The notes beneath the pieces were generated by a model that worked only from the letters and a program-made list of their open reading frames with translations, searched no databases and was not told the origin of the DNA. A program made the position numbers and the translations under genes. This document shows positions 45,286-55,097 of a DNA stretch of 64,000 nucleotides, piece after piece. The DNA is from Dehalobacterium sp040766325 (GTDB lineage Bacteria; Bacillota; Dehalobacteriia; Dehalobacteriales; Dehalobacteriaceae), in the NCBI GenBank assembly GCA_040766325.1, contig JAXGQR010000003.1, positions 1 to 64,000 of the forward strand, given 5' to 3'. Each line of letters opens with the position of its first letter. Within the stretch, counting starts at the first letter, position 1.

Positions 45286-48200
45286 TTATCGACCCCGAGT
45301 GAAACTCACCAGACCCGAGGCAGGCCGGTACAAATCCCGATCAAAGTCCTTGTGCTCCAGAAGATTCTTTTCCTTCTCCTTGGAGAGATTTTCAAAAGCG
45401 GTGGCGATCATCAGCTTAATCCGGTTCAACTGATTTACTTCACTAGCTCCCGGATCGTAGTCAATGGCCACAATATTAGTACCGGGATAGACTCGTTTCA
45501 ATTCCTTAATCATACCTTTACCGGTTACATGATTGGGTAAGCAGGCAAAGGGCTGCATGCAGATAATATTCTTCACCCCGTTGTTAATCAACTCCACCAT
45601 TTCACCGGTCAAAAACCAGCCTTCCCCTGTATGATGTCCTAAGGAAACCACCGAAGCAGCTCCTTCTGCCAACTCATAAATGCTAGCCGGAGTATAAAAC
45701 TTGTCACTTTGTGCCAAGGCTTCAATGTATTGTTGCTGATAACGTTCGATAATTTTAATCACGCCCGTACCGACGACTTGGGAAAGCTTGCTTCCTGCTA
45801 AATACCTATAGCTATACTCCTTATCGTACAAACAATAGAGTAGGAAATCCATCAGGCTGGGCATCACTGCTTCCCCGCCTTCGTTCTCTACCACCTGGAC
45901 TACTTCATTATTGGCGGTAGGATGAAACTTGACGAGAATTTCCCCCACCAAACCCACCTTGGGCTTTTGTTCATGGGTAATTTCCAAATTATCAAACTCT
46001 TGCACGATCTGCCAAATGTTTTCTTTAAAGATTTTTTTATCCCCAGAGGCAAGAGATGCTTTGCAAATGGTAACCCATTTTTCATAAAGCCGGTTCGCAG
46101 AACCTTTAATCCGCTCATAGGGTCGGACCCGATATAAAACACTCATGAGCAAATCACAGTAATCAATCGCCATCATAGCTTTGTCTAAGAGAGACCAAGT
46201 ATATTTCCAACCTGGGTTCTTCTCTATGCCGCTGGGATTGACAGAAATAACAGGAACTTGGGGGAAACCTGCATCTCGTAAAGCCTTTCTTAATAGACTG
46301 ATATAATTGGTTGCTCGACAACCCCCACCGGTTTGAGACATGACCACAGAAGTGTTATCTAAATCATATTTTCCGGATTTTAAAGCTTCAATTAATTGGC
46401 CGATCACGATAATAGCTGGGTAACAGGCATCGTTATTTACATATTTTAGACCTTCATCAATAGCCTTATGGTCTATGGAGGGCAGCACTACCAAGCGATA
46501 CCCATTTAAACGAAAAGCTTCCTCCAAAAATTGAAAATGGATTGGAGACATTTCCGGACATAAAATGGTATGAGTTTTCTTCATCTCTTTGGTAAAAGGG
46601 TTGGGTCGATACTTATTATCTACTCGATGCAATTGATAACCGTTTTTCTCCCGTTCCGCCATAGCTGCTTTTAAAGAGCGAATGCGTATCCGAGCTGCGC
46701 CCAGGTTATTCCCCTCATCGATCTTTAAAGTAGTATAAATTTTGGAGTAGCTTTGGAGGATTTCCTGAACCTGATCTGTGGTTACCGCATCTAATCCACA
46801 ACCAAAGGAATTCAACTGTACCAATTCCAAATCTGTTTGTCGGGCTACAAAGCCGGCGACCCGATACATGCGGGAATGATAGACCCATTGATCCACCACG
46901 CGAAGAGGACGCTCCACATGGCCTAAATGGGCCAGTGAATCCTCAGTAAATACCGCAAGCCCTAGGGAATTGATCATTTCCGGGATACCGTGATTAATTT
47001 GGGGATCCAGGTGATAAGGACGTCCTGCCAAGACAATGCCCCTGAAACCCTTTTCCCGCATGATAGACAGGGCTTTCTCCCCGGTTTGTTCTATATCATT
47101 TTTAAAAGCATACTGTTCCCGAAAGGCTTTTTTTACGGCCGCCTTGACTTCCCTCTTGGTCACATGGAAAGATGCTAATTCCTCATGAAGACGGGTGATT
47201 AATCGTTTTTCGTGCGCGAAGGGTAAAAAGGGTTTCAGGTAACGGATCCCCTTTTCTCGCAGCACATCCACATTATTTTTAATCACTTCCGGATAGGAAA
47301 TCACAATAGGACAATTAAAACTGTTATTGGCTGCTTCATCTTCCTTTTTTTCATGAGTGATGCAGGGGTAAAAAATAAAGTCCAAGCCCTTTTCCACCAA
47401 GTCCATCACATGACCGTGTACCAGCTTTCCCGGATAGCAAACAGATTCCGAGGGAATGGTTTCGATCCCCTTCTCATAAATTATATTGGAAGAACGCTCA
47501 GAAAGCTCAACCCTAAAACCTAAGTGGGTAAAGAAAGTAAACCAAAACGGATAATTCTCATAGATATTTAGAACCCGGGGCAGCCCCACCCGACCCCTTT
47601 TTGCTTCTTCCTCCTTTAAAGGCTGATAAGAAAAAAGACGCTCATATTTATACTGATAAAGATTGGGTAAGTTGTTTTCGGTTTTCGTTGCTCCACTGCC
47701 CTTTTCACATCTGTTTCCGGAGATAAACTTATTGCCGTCCCCGAACCTATTAATGGTCAGCAGGCAGTGATTGGCACAGCGGCCGCATCTTGCTGAGGCA
47801 GTATCCAAGCGGAAAGATGCCAGCTCCTCAAGACCTAACAAGCGGGTATCAACTTCCGGAACATATCGCTCTCGGGCAATTAAGGCCGCACCAAAAGCGC
47901 CCATAATCCCGGCAATATCAGGACGGACAACTTCTCGCTCCGAAAGAAGCTCAAAGCATCTTAATACGGCATCATTATAAAAGGTGCCCCCTTGGACCAC
48001 AATTTTTTTCCCCAATTCTTGGGGATTTCTCACCTTAATGACTTTAAATAAGGCATTTTTTATCACTGAATAAGACAAGCCGGCAGAAATGTCTGCTACG
48101 GTAGCCCCCTCCTTTTGAGCCTGCTTAACGCGAGAATTCATAAAAACAGTACAGCGAGAACCTAAATCCACAGGTTTTTGTGCCTTTAAGGCTTCTTGGG

Positions 48201-49602
48201 CAAATTCTTCAATTTCCATATCCAGAGAATGGGCAAAGGTATCTAAAAAGGAACCGCAGCCTGAGGAACAGGCTTCGTTTAATAAAATGCTATCAATCAC
48301 TCCTTCTTTGATTTTGAGACATTTCATATCCTGACCGCCAATATCCAGAACAAAATCTACCCCCGAGCAAAAAAAATCTGCCGCCTTATAATGGGCAATT
48401 GTTTCTATTTCCCCAATATCAATATTCAAGGCACTTTTTAACAGACCTTCCCCGTAACCGGTAACGGCACTATGAGCAATCCGGGCTCCGGAAGGAATTT
48501 TACGGTACAGTTCTTTCAAAACTTTAATCGTAGATTTAATGGGGCTCCCTTCATTGCTACCATAAAAAGTGTAAAGTAGAGCTCCTTGATCGTCTGTCAA
48601 TGCAACCTTGGTCGTAGTAGAACCGGCATCAATCCCCAAAAAGCAATCTCCCTGATAGGTAGCTAAATCATTTTGGGGAACACCGGTCGTGCTATGGCGC
48701 GCTTTAAAAGCTGCGTATTCTTCCCAAGAGGTAAAGAGGGGAGCCAATTTATTGGTCTCGCATATGGAAACCTGCTCTAAATCTTTTAATCTCTTTACCA
48801 AAGTCTGAAAATTAATAGGCTCCTCTTCTATCGAAGACAAGGCCGCACCCAAAGCAACAAACAACTGGGAATTATCAGGGAAAATAACTTGTTCCGGCTT
48901 TAACTGCAAAGTCTCGATGAAGCGATTTCTTAACTCTGAAAGAAAATAGAGTGGTCCCCCCAAAAAAGCAACGTTTCCTTTAATAGGGCGCCCACAGGCT
49001 AATCCGCTGATGGTTTGAATCACTACTGATTGTAATACCGAAATTGCAATATCTTCCTTAGCTACCCCCTCATTCAAGAGAGGTTGAACATCTGTTTTGG
49101 CAAAAACTCCACAGCGAGCAGCGATGGGATAAATGGTTTGTGAATTTTTTGCCATTTCATTTAATCCTGCCGCATCAACGTGTAAGAGAGAGGCCATTTG
49201 ATCAATGAAGGAACCGGTCCCCCCGGCGCAGGTTCCGTTCATGCGCTGATCAATACCGTCATGAAAGTAAGTGATTTTGGCGTCTTCTCCCCCCAGTTCA
49301 ATCGCTACGTCCGTTTGGGGATAAAAAGTCCTAATGGCTTTGGTTGCGGCAATTACTTCCTGGGTAAAAGGCAAGCCTATGCCTTGTGCCAAACCCATTC
49401 CCCCTGATCCAGTAATTACTATGGTAAAATGGCCATACTGAATCACCTGGTAAGCATCATTTAAGATTTCTTCCAGCTTTTTCTTAATATCAGCATAATG
49501 CCTTTCATATCTACTAAATATCATTTTATTGTTACTATTCAGGATCACCATTTTCACTGTTGTCGATCCAATATCAACACCAACATGAAACATACTCCCC
49601 AC
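45286..49602 (-). CDS. Giant acyl-CoA dehydratase activase (BcrAD/BadFG x2 plus DUF2229)
   Basis: 1438 residues. Two ASKHA-fold activase domains are in tandem: the first starts FHVGVDIGSTTVKMVIL and includes ELGGEDAKITYF and NGTCAGGTGSFIDQMA; the second starts CFLGIDAGSTTTKVALT and includes DIGGQDMKCLKI and NEACSSGCGSFLDTFA, with the cluster-ligand cysteine. A Cys-rich segment (CGRCANHCLLTINRFG, then RCEKGSG) follows, then the DUF2229 and HgdB-like region to the end. Related activators energise 2-hydroxyacyl-CoA dehydratases or benzoyl-CoA reductases by ATP-driven electron transfer. No dehydratase genes are adjacent; the partner is unknown. GTG 49602 follows GGAGAGGTGAT. Confidence 0.85.
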   Translation of the reverse strand: MGSMFHVGVDIGSTTVKMVILNSNNKMIFSRYERHYADIKKKLEEILNDAYQVIQYGHFTIVITGSGGMGLAQGIGLPFTQEVIAATKAIRTFYPQTDVAIELGGEDAKITYFHDGIDQRMNGTCAGGTGSFIDQMASLLHVDAAGLNEMAKNSQTIYPIAARCGVFAKTDVQPLLNEGVAKEDIAISVLQSVVIQTISGLACGRPIKGNVAFLGGPLYFLSELRNRFIETLQLKPEQVIFPDNSQLFVALGAALSSIEEEPINFQTLVKRLKDLEQVSICETNKLAPLFTSWEEYAAFKARHSTTGVPQNDLATYQGDCFLGIDAGSTTTKVALTDDQGALLYTFYGSNEGSPIKSTIKVLKELYRKIPSGARIAHSAVTGYGEGLLKSALNIDIGEIETIAHYKAADFFCSGVDFVLDIGGQDMKCLKIKEGVIDSILLNEACSSGCGSFLDTFAHSLDMEIEEFAQEALKAQKPVDLGSRCTVFMNSRVKQAQKEGATVADISAGLSYSVIKNALFKVIKVRNPQELGKKIVVQGGTFYNDAVLRCFELLSEREVVRPDIAGIMGAFGAALIARERYVPEVDTRLLGLEELASFRLDTASARCGRCANHCLLTINRFGDGNKFISGNRCEKGSGATKTENNLPNLYQYKYERLFSYQPLKEEEAKRGRVGLPRVLNIYENYPFWFTFFTHLGFRVELSERSSNIIYEKGIETIPSESVCYPGKLVHGHVMDLVEKGLDFIFYPCITHEKKEDEAANNSFNCPIVISYPEVIKNNVDVLREKGIRYLKPFLPFAHEKRLITRLHEELASFHVTKREVKAAVKKAFREQYAFKNDIEQTGEKALSIMREKGFRGIVLAGRPYHLDPQINHGIPEMINSLGLAVFTEDSLAHLGHVERPLRVVDQWVYHSRMYRVAGFVARQTDLELVQLNSFGCGLDAVTTDQVQEILQSYSKIYTTLKIDEGNNLGAARIRIRSLKAAMAEREKNGYQLHRVDNKYRPNPFTKEMKKTHTILCPEMSPIHFQFLEEAFRLNGYRLVVLPSIDHKAIDEGLKYVNNDACYPAIIVIGQLIEALKSGKYDLDNTSVVMSQTGGGCRATNYISLLRKALRDAGFPQVPVISVNPSGIEKNPGWKYTWSLLDKAMMAIDYCDLLMSVLYRVRPYERIKGSANRLYEKWVTICKASLASGDKKIFKENIWQIVQEFDNLEITHEQKPKVGLVGEILVKFHPTANNEVVQVVENEGGEAVMPSLMDFLLYCLYDKEYSYRYLAGSKLSQVVGTGVIKIIERYQQQYIEALAQSDKFYTPASIYELAEGAASVVSLGHHTGEGWFLTGEMVELINNGVKNIICMQPFACLPNHVTGKGMIKELKRVYPGTNIVAIDYDPGASEVNQLNRIKLMIATAFENLSKEKEKNLLEHKDFDRDLYRPASGLVSFTRGR

Positions 49603-49976
49603 GGGATCACCTCTCCTAGTATCTAGCTATAATAACTACACGTATCCAATAACTTTCTTAAGCATAAAACATCTATCTTAAACTTTATATCCTGAAACTT
49701 TGTGATGCTGAATTCAAATTATGCTCTATATCTATTATAAGGTATAATCATATTTTACACCAGCAACTAACATCATTATGGATTAATCATTGCCTTATAG
49801 CAAGAAATACGGGTTAAGTCCAAAGCAATGGATAAATTTCCTCGCCAAAACTTGTTTGGTTTGCATTTAAGCCGTCTACTTTTTAGTATCACGCCCCACT
49901 TTCACGGCATCAAAGCACTTGGATTGCAACGCAATATCCTAAACACAACTCGATAGCCTTCAATTGAAGTTACTCT
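49603..49976. other. Gap between activase and GGDEF/HD-GYP genes
   Basis: No gene or tRNA recognised. The left part is the activase promoter region; the rest is moderately AT-rich with no obvious hairpin-plus-T-run. Confidence 0.5.
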
Positions 49977-51540
49977 CTATGATTGATTTGATTCTCTCAT
50001 CATCTGAATAAATTCCTTTAAAATCCATGGATCATAATGGGTTCCGCTGTATTTTGCTAAATCTTCCAAAGCAGCTTCCGACGACAAAGCACTTTGGTAA
50101 GGTCTGACGGTTGTCATAGCATCGTAACTATCCACAATGCGTAAAATACGCGCGCCTAAAGGAATATCTTCTCCTCTGATTCCTTCGGGGTATCCTGTAC
50201 CGTCAAAATTTTCATGATGGCAAGAAATAATGTCCGATAACTCACTCAAGGATTTTAGAGGTGAAATAATATCCGCTCCCCACCCCGGATGTTGACGAAA
50301 CAATTCCCATTCTTTTTTTGTCAGTCTGCCTTGTTTATTCAAAATATCTCGGGGAATCTCCATCTTGCCGATATCATGAAGTAAAGCCCCGGAGGTAATT
50401 TGCTGAATCAATTCTCCCTTTAATTCCAGACGAAGGGCCAAACGTTTAGCCAGCTCCATCACCCGAAGAGAATGACCATAGGTGTAATCATCCTTAGCAT
50501 TGATGATCATAGTGAACGCGCTGATGGAGTTAAAGAGTTCTTTTTCTTCTTCCTTTAAGAATAAAGTGATTTGATCAAAATCAGAATAATAGCTTTCTAC
50601 TCTGTTTCTACTGATAAACTTGGCTCGATACAAAGCTTCATCTGCTTTTTTTATCAAAATTTTCTCATTACTTGCATGGAGGGGAAAAACAGCTACCCCG
50701 ATCGAAATCGTCAACCTTCCTTCCGGTAAGATCTCCGCTCCGTGGAAATCATGATTTTGAATCATTTGGTTCAACTCTTCCCCAACTGCTTTGCCCTGCG
50801 CCAGATCCCTTTCAGGCAAAATCACGGCAAATTCTTCACCTCCGTATCGGGCACAAAATCCTCTATCTCCAATAATTTCTTGAAGCATTTGGGCCAAATC
50901 GTAAAGTACTTTATCCCCCTCCTGATGTCCGTAAGCATCGTTATACTGCTTAAAATAATCAATATCTAATATTATCAGGGTGAGAAAGGTTTGTTTCTCC
51001 CTAGCTTTATTGATTTCTTTTTTAAGAATACTTTGGAAACAGCGATGATTTAATATATCCGTTAACCCGTCATGGGTAGCAAGGCGCTCCAATTCCTTAC
51101 GGGAAGCATATTCGTTTTCCGCTAGATTGCCTAAGAGCCAGGCCAATAAAAAAATCACACCGGTGAGAACAATATCTACATCCACAGTAACAAATTGGTT
51201 AGCATAACTATTGATAAATAAAGGCAAGGATGAGACAACGGCAAAAAAATAGGCTAAAAGCACCCCATACTTTAGGGCCATGGTAATAACAGGCATTAAT
51301 AAAACAATTCTAAATAGTGTCTGCTGATTAATTAGCAAAGCATTGATTTTCCACCACACCTATATATACGGCCATTATAAGAAAATCCCAAATAACAGGG
51401 TAGTTAAGTGCCTTTAAATTCACCTTTTGCAGCAAAGGACAAAGGGTAAATAAAAATACAAACAGGAGGAGATGACCTTTTTGAAACATAATGTTTTCAA
51501 AAGAGATATTGTACACTCTAAATAATAGAATTCCAGTCAA
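49977..51540 (-). CDS. Membrane GGDEF and HD-GYP c-di-GMP protein (frameshifted)
   Basis: The N-terminus (ATG 51540) has several membrane segments; one extra G near 51346 breaks it, and the second frame continues WWKINALLINQQTLFR. Removing that base gives 520 residues. After the membrane part comes a diguanylate cyclase domain with RYGGEEF (active-type signature) and no RxxD inhibitory site upstream, then an HD-GYP phosphodiesterase domain with HDIGKMEIP, HHENFDGTGYPEGIRGEDIP and RILRIVDSYDAMT. It may both make and break c-di-GMP. It is the next gene downstream of the agr-like locus on the same strand. Confidence 0.88.
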
Positions 51541-51876
51541 TAAAAAAAGAGAATCTGGGTTAAAGTAATATATTTATTTAAAAATCTATGAGTTTTGATT
51601 TGAAAATATTTCATCATTTATTCGTACCCCAACTTTTTAAGAAATTCTCCCGTAAGGATCAAAGATTCTTGAGGATCTTGATCCAAAAGAGAGATTAACC
51701 TTCTGTATAGCATAAAGAAAACTTGGCTTGCGCCAAGCCCTTGGAACTAGCGGAAGCCTTAGTTGCACTTATACTTTCAGCCTTTGGAAGTTATACTTTC
51801 CGAAAGAAAAAAAGGGCGGCCTGGAGCGCCTCTTCTACATTTTCGTCTATTATAATTATATTAATTGTTTTAATCT
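51541..51876. other. Gap downstream of agrD-like gene
   Basis: No sure gene. A 31-codon minus-strand frame at 51618-51713 (MLYRRLISLLDQDPQESLIL, then TGEFLKKLGYE) slightly resembles the Spo0E-type phosphatase motif but has no ribosome binding site. A CTTGGCTTGCGCCAAG palindrome lies near 51722-51737. Confidence 0.4.
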
Positions 51877-51999
51877 TTATTTCCGCAAGCTTTTCGGCAC
51901 TTCCGGCTGATAGCCCCAGAAAGCACATGCGAAAACAGAACTAGCACTGGCCAGCAGCATTAATAGGGAGGAAAGGGCTATAAACAGAGATTTTTTCAT
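51877..51999 (-). CDS. agrD: AgrD-like cyclic lactone autoinducer peptide precursor
   Basis: A 40-residue peptide starting at ATG 51999 with AGGAGGTGTAAT upstream. Residues 1-24 form a signal-like amphipathic leader (MKKSLFIALSSLLMLL). The tail is CAFWGYQPEVPKSLRK: Cys25 could form the thiolactone ring, and PEVPKSL aligns with the DEVPKEL of staphylococcal AgrD, the part AgrB recognises. The ring would comprise residues 25 to about 31. The gene lies 53 bases downstream of the AgrB-like gene on the same strand. The mature sequence is inferred, not shown. Confidence 0.88.
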   Translation of the reverse strand: MKKSLFIALSSLLMLLASASSVFACAFWGYQPEVPKSLRK

Positions 52000-52052
52000 T
52001 ATTACACCTCCTATCTCTTTCCTGCGCCTTTTCTTCTGTTTACTGTTTATAC

Positions 52053-52625
52053 TCAACGGGCATTAAAAACAGGAAAAAGAGTGCAGGATTGAATAAGAAC
52101 TCCTAATGTTAAAGAGACCTTATTTATGTTTGATTCCAGGCTTATGACCAACACCAGCATCAAGAGAACAAAAAAGATCGATCCCAGCTTTAATCTTTTT
52201 TTTAAATTATGGTCATGAATGGGTTTGGCAGTGGAATCTACCGGAGCATAAAGTGAAACCACAACCAGTGAAAAAATCAAAGGCAGAATGAAGCTAACTG
52301 TTGTGAGGGTTATCCTTTGAGATAAATGAAAACCCAGGACAGATGCCAGTCCGTACCCTAATGAGCTAAAAATCATACACTTTAAGGGTGTGGAGGCATG
52401 AACACCTCCGGAAAATCGACGCAGAATGCCTCCAGCCAGAGCAGTGATTGCTGCCGGTAAGGCGGCGCCAAAGAGAGCACCGACAAAGACAATTAACACA
52501 AAACCAGTTATCCCCAGCAAGATGTTATCAAGAGAATAAGCTATAACAGTTTCTTGTTCCTGATTCAGATCAATTTCCTGCGACAAATATTTTGCTATCC
52601 CCGTACTAAATTTTGTATAGCTCAT
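52053..52625 (-). CDS. agrB: AgrB-like autoinducer-processing protease
   Basis: The 190-residue membrane cysteine protease cleaves and cyclises the AgrD precursor. The catalytic pair is in place: His76 in RRFSGGVHAST and Cys83 in LKCMIF, matching His77 and Cys84 of staphylococcal AgrB. About five membrane segments follow the cytoplasmic N-terminus. ATG 52625 lies one base after the upstream stop codon region. With the agrD-like gene it forms a peptide signal production unit; no AgrC/AgrA gene is adjacent. Confidence 0.92.
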   Translation of the reverse strand: MSYTKFSTGIAKYLSQEIDLNQEQETVIAYSLDNILLGITGFVLIVFVGALFGAALPAAITALAGGILRRFSGGVHASTPLKCMIFSSLGYGLASVLGFHLSQRITLTTVSFILPLIFSLVVVSLYAPVDSTAKPIHDHNLKKRLKLGSIFFVLLMLVLVISLESNINKVSLTLGVLIQSCTLFPVFNAR

Positions 52626-52626
52626 T

Positions 52627-53076
52627 TTATCTTTCCTTTATGATGTATTTTTTGATTCCAAAGGCCAATACAAAAAGAATAACAACTTCCGGCCAACCGG
52701 TTACCGTAATTAAGAAATCGTTATTCTCCACCTCATCCATAGGCAAATCCAATAGGGACAAGGTTAAGTAGCGCGAGCCTGCTTCCACTATAATAAGGAC
52801 AATATACGTAATCAACACTGCAGATATTGACCGTAATACATCATGTTTTTCAAAAACAACCAAGCATAAGGTAAATAAACTGATTGCTACTAAGGCATGT
52901 ACCCCAAAGGTAATTGGCAGGAAACGAATAAAAAAGGTTGTACTTGCCAAAAATACTCCAATTAGTACAATCTTAGTCCAGTTAAATTTAATTCGCGCAA
53001 TAGCATAAGCCAAGACCACTAAAGCAATAAATTCAGGGATACCATAAAAAACTAAGCGGAAAAATGACATTTCCAT
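52627..53076 (-). CDS. Small membrane protein of the agr-like locus
   Basis: 149 residues from ATG 53076 with GGAGGTTATCAGC upstream. Five or six hydrophobic segments make up nearly the whole chain (FYGIPEFIALVVLAYAIARI, VHALVAISLFTLCLVVF, VLITYIVLIIVEAG, WPEVVILFVLAFGIKK). It resembles the N-terminal sensor region of AgrC-type or other quorum-sensing kinases, but there is no kinase domain. It directly precedes agrB and is co-transcribed. It could be a peptide receptor, an accessory to AgrB or a truncated kinase. No family name is certain. Confidence 0.7.
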   Translation of the reverse strand: MEMSFFRLVFYGIPEFIALVVLAYAIARIKFNWTKIVLIGVFLASTTFFIRFLPITFGVHALVAISLFTLCLVVFEKHDVLRSISAVLITYIVLIIVEAGSRYLTLSLLDLPMDEVENNDFLITVTGWPEVVILFVLAFGIKKYIIKER

Positions 53077-53229
53077 GCTGATAACCTCCATTATGTCATT
53101 TAAAAAGTTATGTTTTTCACTACTTTCAGACTATCATGATGATTCCGTTGTGCCAGAAAAAATATGGAGTCCCTATTTTTCGTATATTTTACTTTTCGAC
53201 ATATTGTCTTATTTTCCTTCTTTTGTATT

Positions 53230-54093
53230 TTAATCAAAAGCAAGACCTAGATAGGCCTCCTCTGGCTGCATTTTTATAGGATTTTTTCCTATGCCTCTGA
53301 TCATAGCAAAAGGACGCTGAGTTCCTGGGGTACGACAAATCAATCTCTCAGCAGTAATAATTTGGGCAATTTTTTCTAAGGCCTGGGGAATGAGCGTTTC
53401 AGACAGCAACATTTCTTTTATGATAAACTCTGAAGCGTCCAATCCTTCAATGGCAGCACATCCTTGAATCCCGGGCGCGTCCAAAGCATATAAATTGCCC
53501 CCGGATCTTTGAGATAACGATTTTTGGTAATCAATTTCCCTTACTCTATAAGAAATAAAAATCTTATCCTGTAAAAATTCATTTCTTCTTTTATTATATA
53601 AATCCGGAGTAATCTCGGTAACCACCAGGGGAATAAATCCCGTACTAGCGGTTTTTTTACTTTTCTTCCAAATTGTTTCCTTTAAATAAAACCCTTCCTG
53701 ATAACCTTGTTTTCGATAAAAATCAAATAGTGCCGGATGAGCCGGCACTAAAACCGTAAAGGATTCTTTCATTTCCTCAACATAGCGATGCGCATAATCA
53801 ATAAGCCGGGTAGCCAGCCCTCTTTTTTGAAACCTAGGATGGGTGGCAATGGCATAAAGCATCCGACCGCTCAACGGCTTTCCCTTAGGAATTTGCAGTT
53901 TAACAGGAATCATCGACAACATAGCGGCTAACTTCTCATCAGACCATAAAAGCAAGGTTTCATCATTTTGATAGCGGTGCCGATAATAATAATCGATAAA
54001 ATCAGGACTATCTCTGAAACAAAGACGCCAGATTTCCTTTTGATCTCCAAGATCATCATCTTGGGCCAATCTAATTTTTAGCAATAGGATCAT
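53230..54093 (-). CDS. GNAT-family acetyltransferase (Eis-like)
   Basis: About 287 residues with an N-terminal GNAT domain (RLAQDDDLGDQKEIWRLCF; acetyl-CoA loop region HPRFQKRGLATRLIDYAHRY; VPAHPALFDFYRKQGYQEG) and a second C-terminal domain, the arrangement of Eis-type tandem acetyltransferases. The start is uncertain: ATG 54093 sits only two bases from GGAGG, while GTG 54108 precedes it. It overlaps almost end to start with the DUF2156 gene upstream (20 bases apart). Acceptor unknown. Confidence 0.8.
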   Translation of the reverse strand: MILLLKIRLAQDDDLGDQKEIWRLCFRDSPDFIDYYYRHRYQNDETLLLWSDEKLAAMLSMIPVKLQIPKGKPLSGRMLYAIATHPRFQKRGLATRLIDYAHRYVEEMKESFTVLVPAHPALFDFYRKQGYQEGFYLKETIWKKSKKTASTGFIPLVVTEITPDLYNKRRNEFLQDKIFISYRVREIDYQKSLSQRSGGNLYALDAPGIQGCAAIEGLDASEFIIKEMLLSETLIPQALEKIAQIITAERLICRTPGTQRPFAMIRGIGKNPIKMQPEEAYLGLAFD

Positions 54094-54113
54094 TGCCTCC
54101 TGTCCCACATGTC

Positions 54114-55031
54114 TTATTCGTAAATATATTTAGCCGAAATTTTTACCTCAAATTTTTCAGGCTTATAAGACAATTTTGCTTTTCTTAATCCTGGGTATCC
54201 CATATCCTCTTCTCGATTGACATAGAGGATATGAGGGTATTTTTTTTGGATCAAGGCCGCAAATTCACGATTAATCATTTGATAAGCGCCCTGTATCTCC
54301 CCATAAGCCTTTTCCACATGGATATCATAGGTATTCGAATTCAGTTGACTTCCCATGGTAAAGGCAACTACTCGACCATTGGCCCGGATCAGTCCTCCTT
54401 CCAGGCCCAGCTCCCAAAAATATTTAAAGCAACGACGCACCGCACAATACTCATCGGATAAATGTTCATCCTCCAGGCACCCGTTAATGTGACACCACTT
54501 AACGTTCATTTCCCAGCACTCCCCAATATTTTCCATGGTAATGGGCTCAAAGGACCAATCATTATTTTCTTTAAAACGATTGATATGGTTTCTTTTGGCG
54601 GCGAGTTTTTTCCCCGACAGAGTCACGAGCTTCTCCAAAAGATAAACATAATCAAAGCTGTCCCGTCTTTCTTTAAATTCAAATTTTTCCGGATAGATGC
54701 GATTCAAAACTGCTACATTTTCATGTGATAAGCCATATAATACAAAGGGATGACCGCTATCATCCGCATCCTTTTTCATCTCCGCCAAAACCCCTTGAGG
54801 ATCCCCTTTTCCTGCCGGATAGAAATAATATGATATTGCTTCATCCAACTCATTTGTAATAGTGCCTTTCACCACAAGATGATTCTCCATCTGGGCAATA
54901 CGGTAGCAATAGATATTAACCCAAGCAAATAAATTGGTGAAATTATAGTGGCAGCCACCAAAATCAGCAGCCTTAAGTAAAGGGTCCACCCAATCTTTAT
55001 CTTGAATCTCTACCTTTTTAAAGTTAATCAT
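54114..55031 (-). CDS. DUF2156 phosphatidylglycerol lysyltransferase C-domain protein
   Basis: A 305-residue soluble protein of the LPG_synthase_C/DUF2156 group, built from two GNAT-like halves: residues 1-140 (DPLLKAADFGGCHYNFTNLF, YFYPAGKGDP) and 150-300 (KLAAKRNHINRFKENN, VVAFTMGSQLNSNTYDIHVE). Relatives aminoacylate lipids when fused to a membrane flippase; here there is no membrane part, so the acceptor is unknown. It pairs with the GNAT gene downstream, suggesting a shared acyl-transfer task. Confidence 0.8.
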   Translation of the reverse strand: MINFKKVEIQDKDWVDPLLKAADFGGCHYNFTNLFAWVNIYCYRIAQMENHLVVKGTITNELDEAISYYFYPAGKGDPQGVLAEMKKDADDSGHPFVLYGLSHENVAVLNRIYPEKFEFKERRDSFDYVYLLEKLVTLSGKKLAAKRNHINRFKENNDWSFEPITMENIGECWEMNVKWCHINGCLEDEHLSDEYCAVRRCFKYFWELGLEGGLIRANGRVVAFTMGSQLNSNTYDIHVEKAYGEIQGAYQMINREFAALIQKKYPHILYVNREEDMGYPGLRKAKLSYKPEKFEVKISAKYIYE

Positions 55032-55097
55032 ACAGTAAAGTTCCTCATTTCATTGCCTAATGCTATTCTTATAGCGACTTAAATATTTTTAACCATT

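Noticed and set aside
51618..51713. Spo0E-like 31-residue gene
   Set aside because: Short, no ribosome binding site, and only loose resemblance to the motif.
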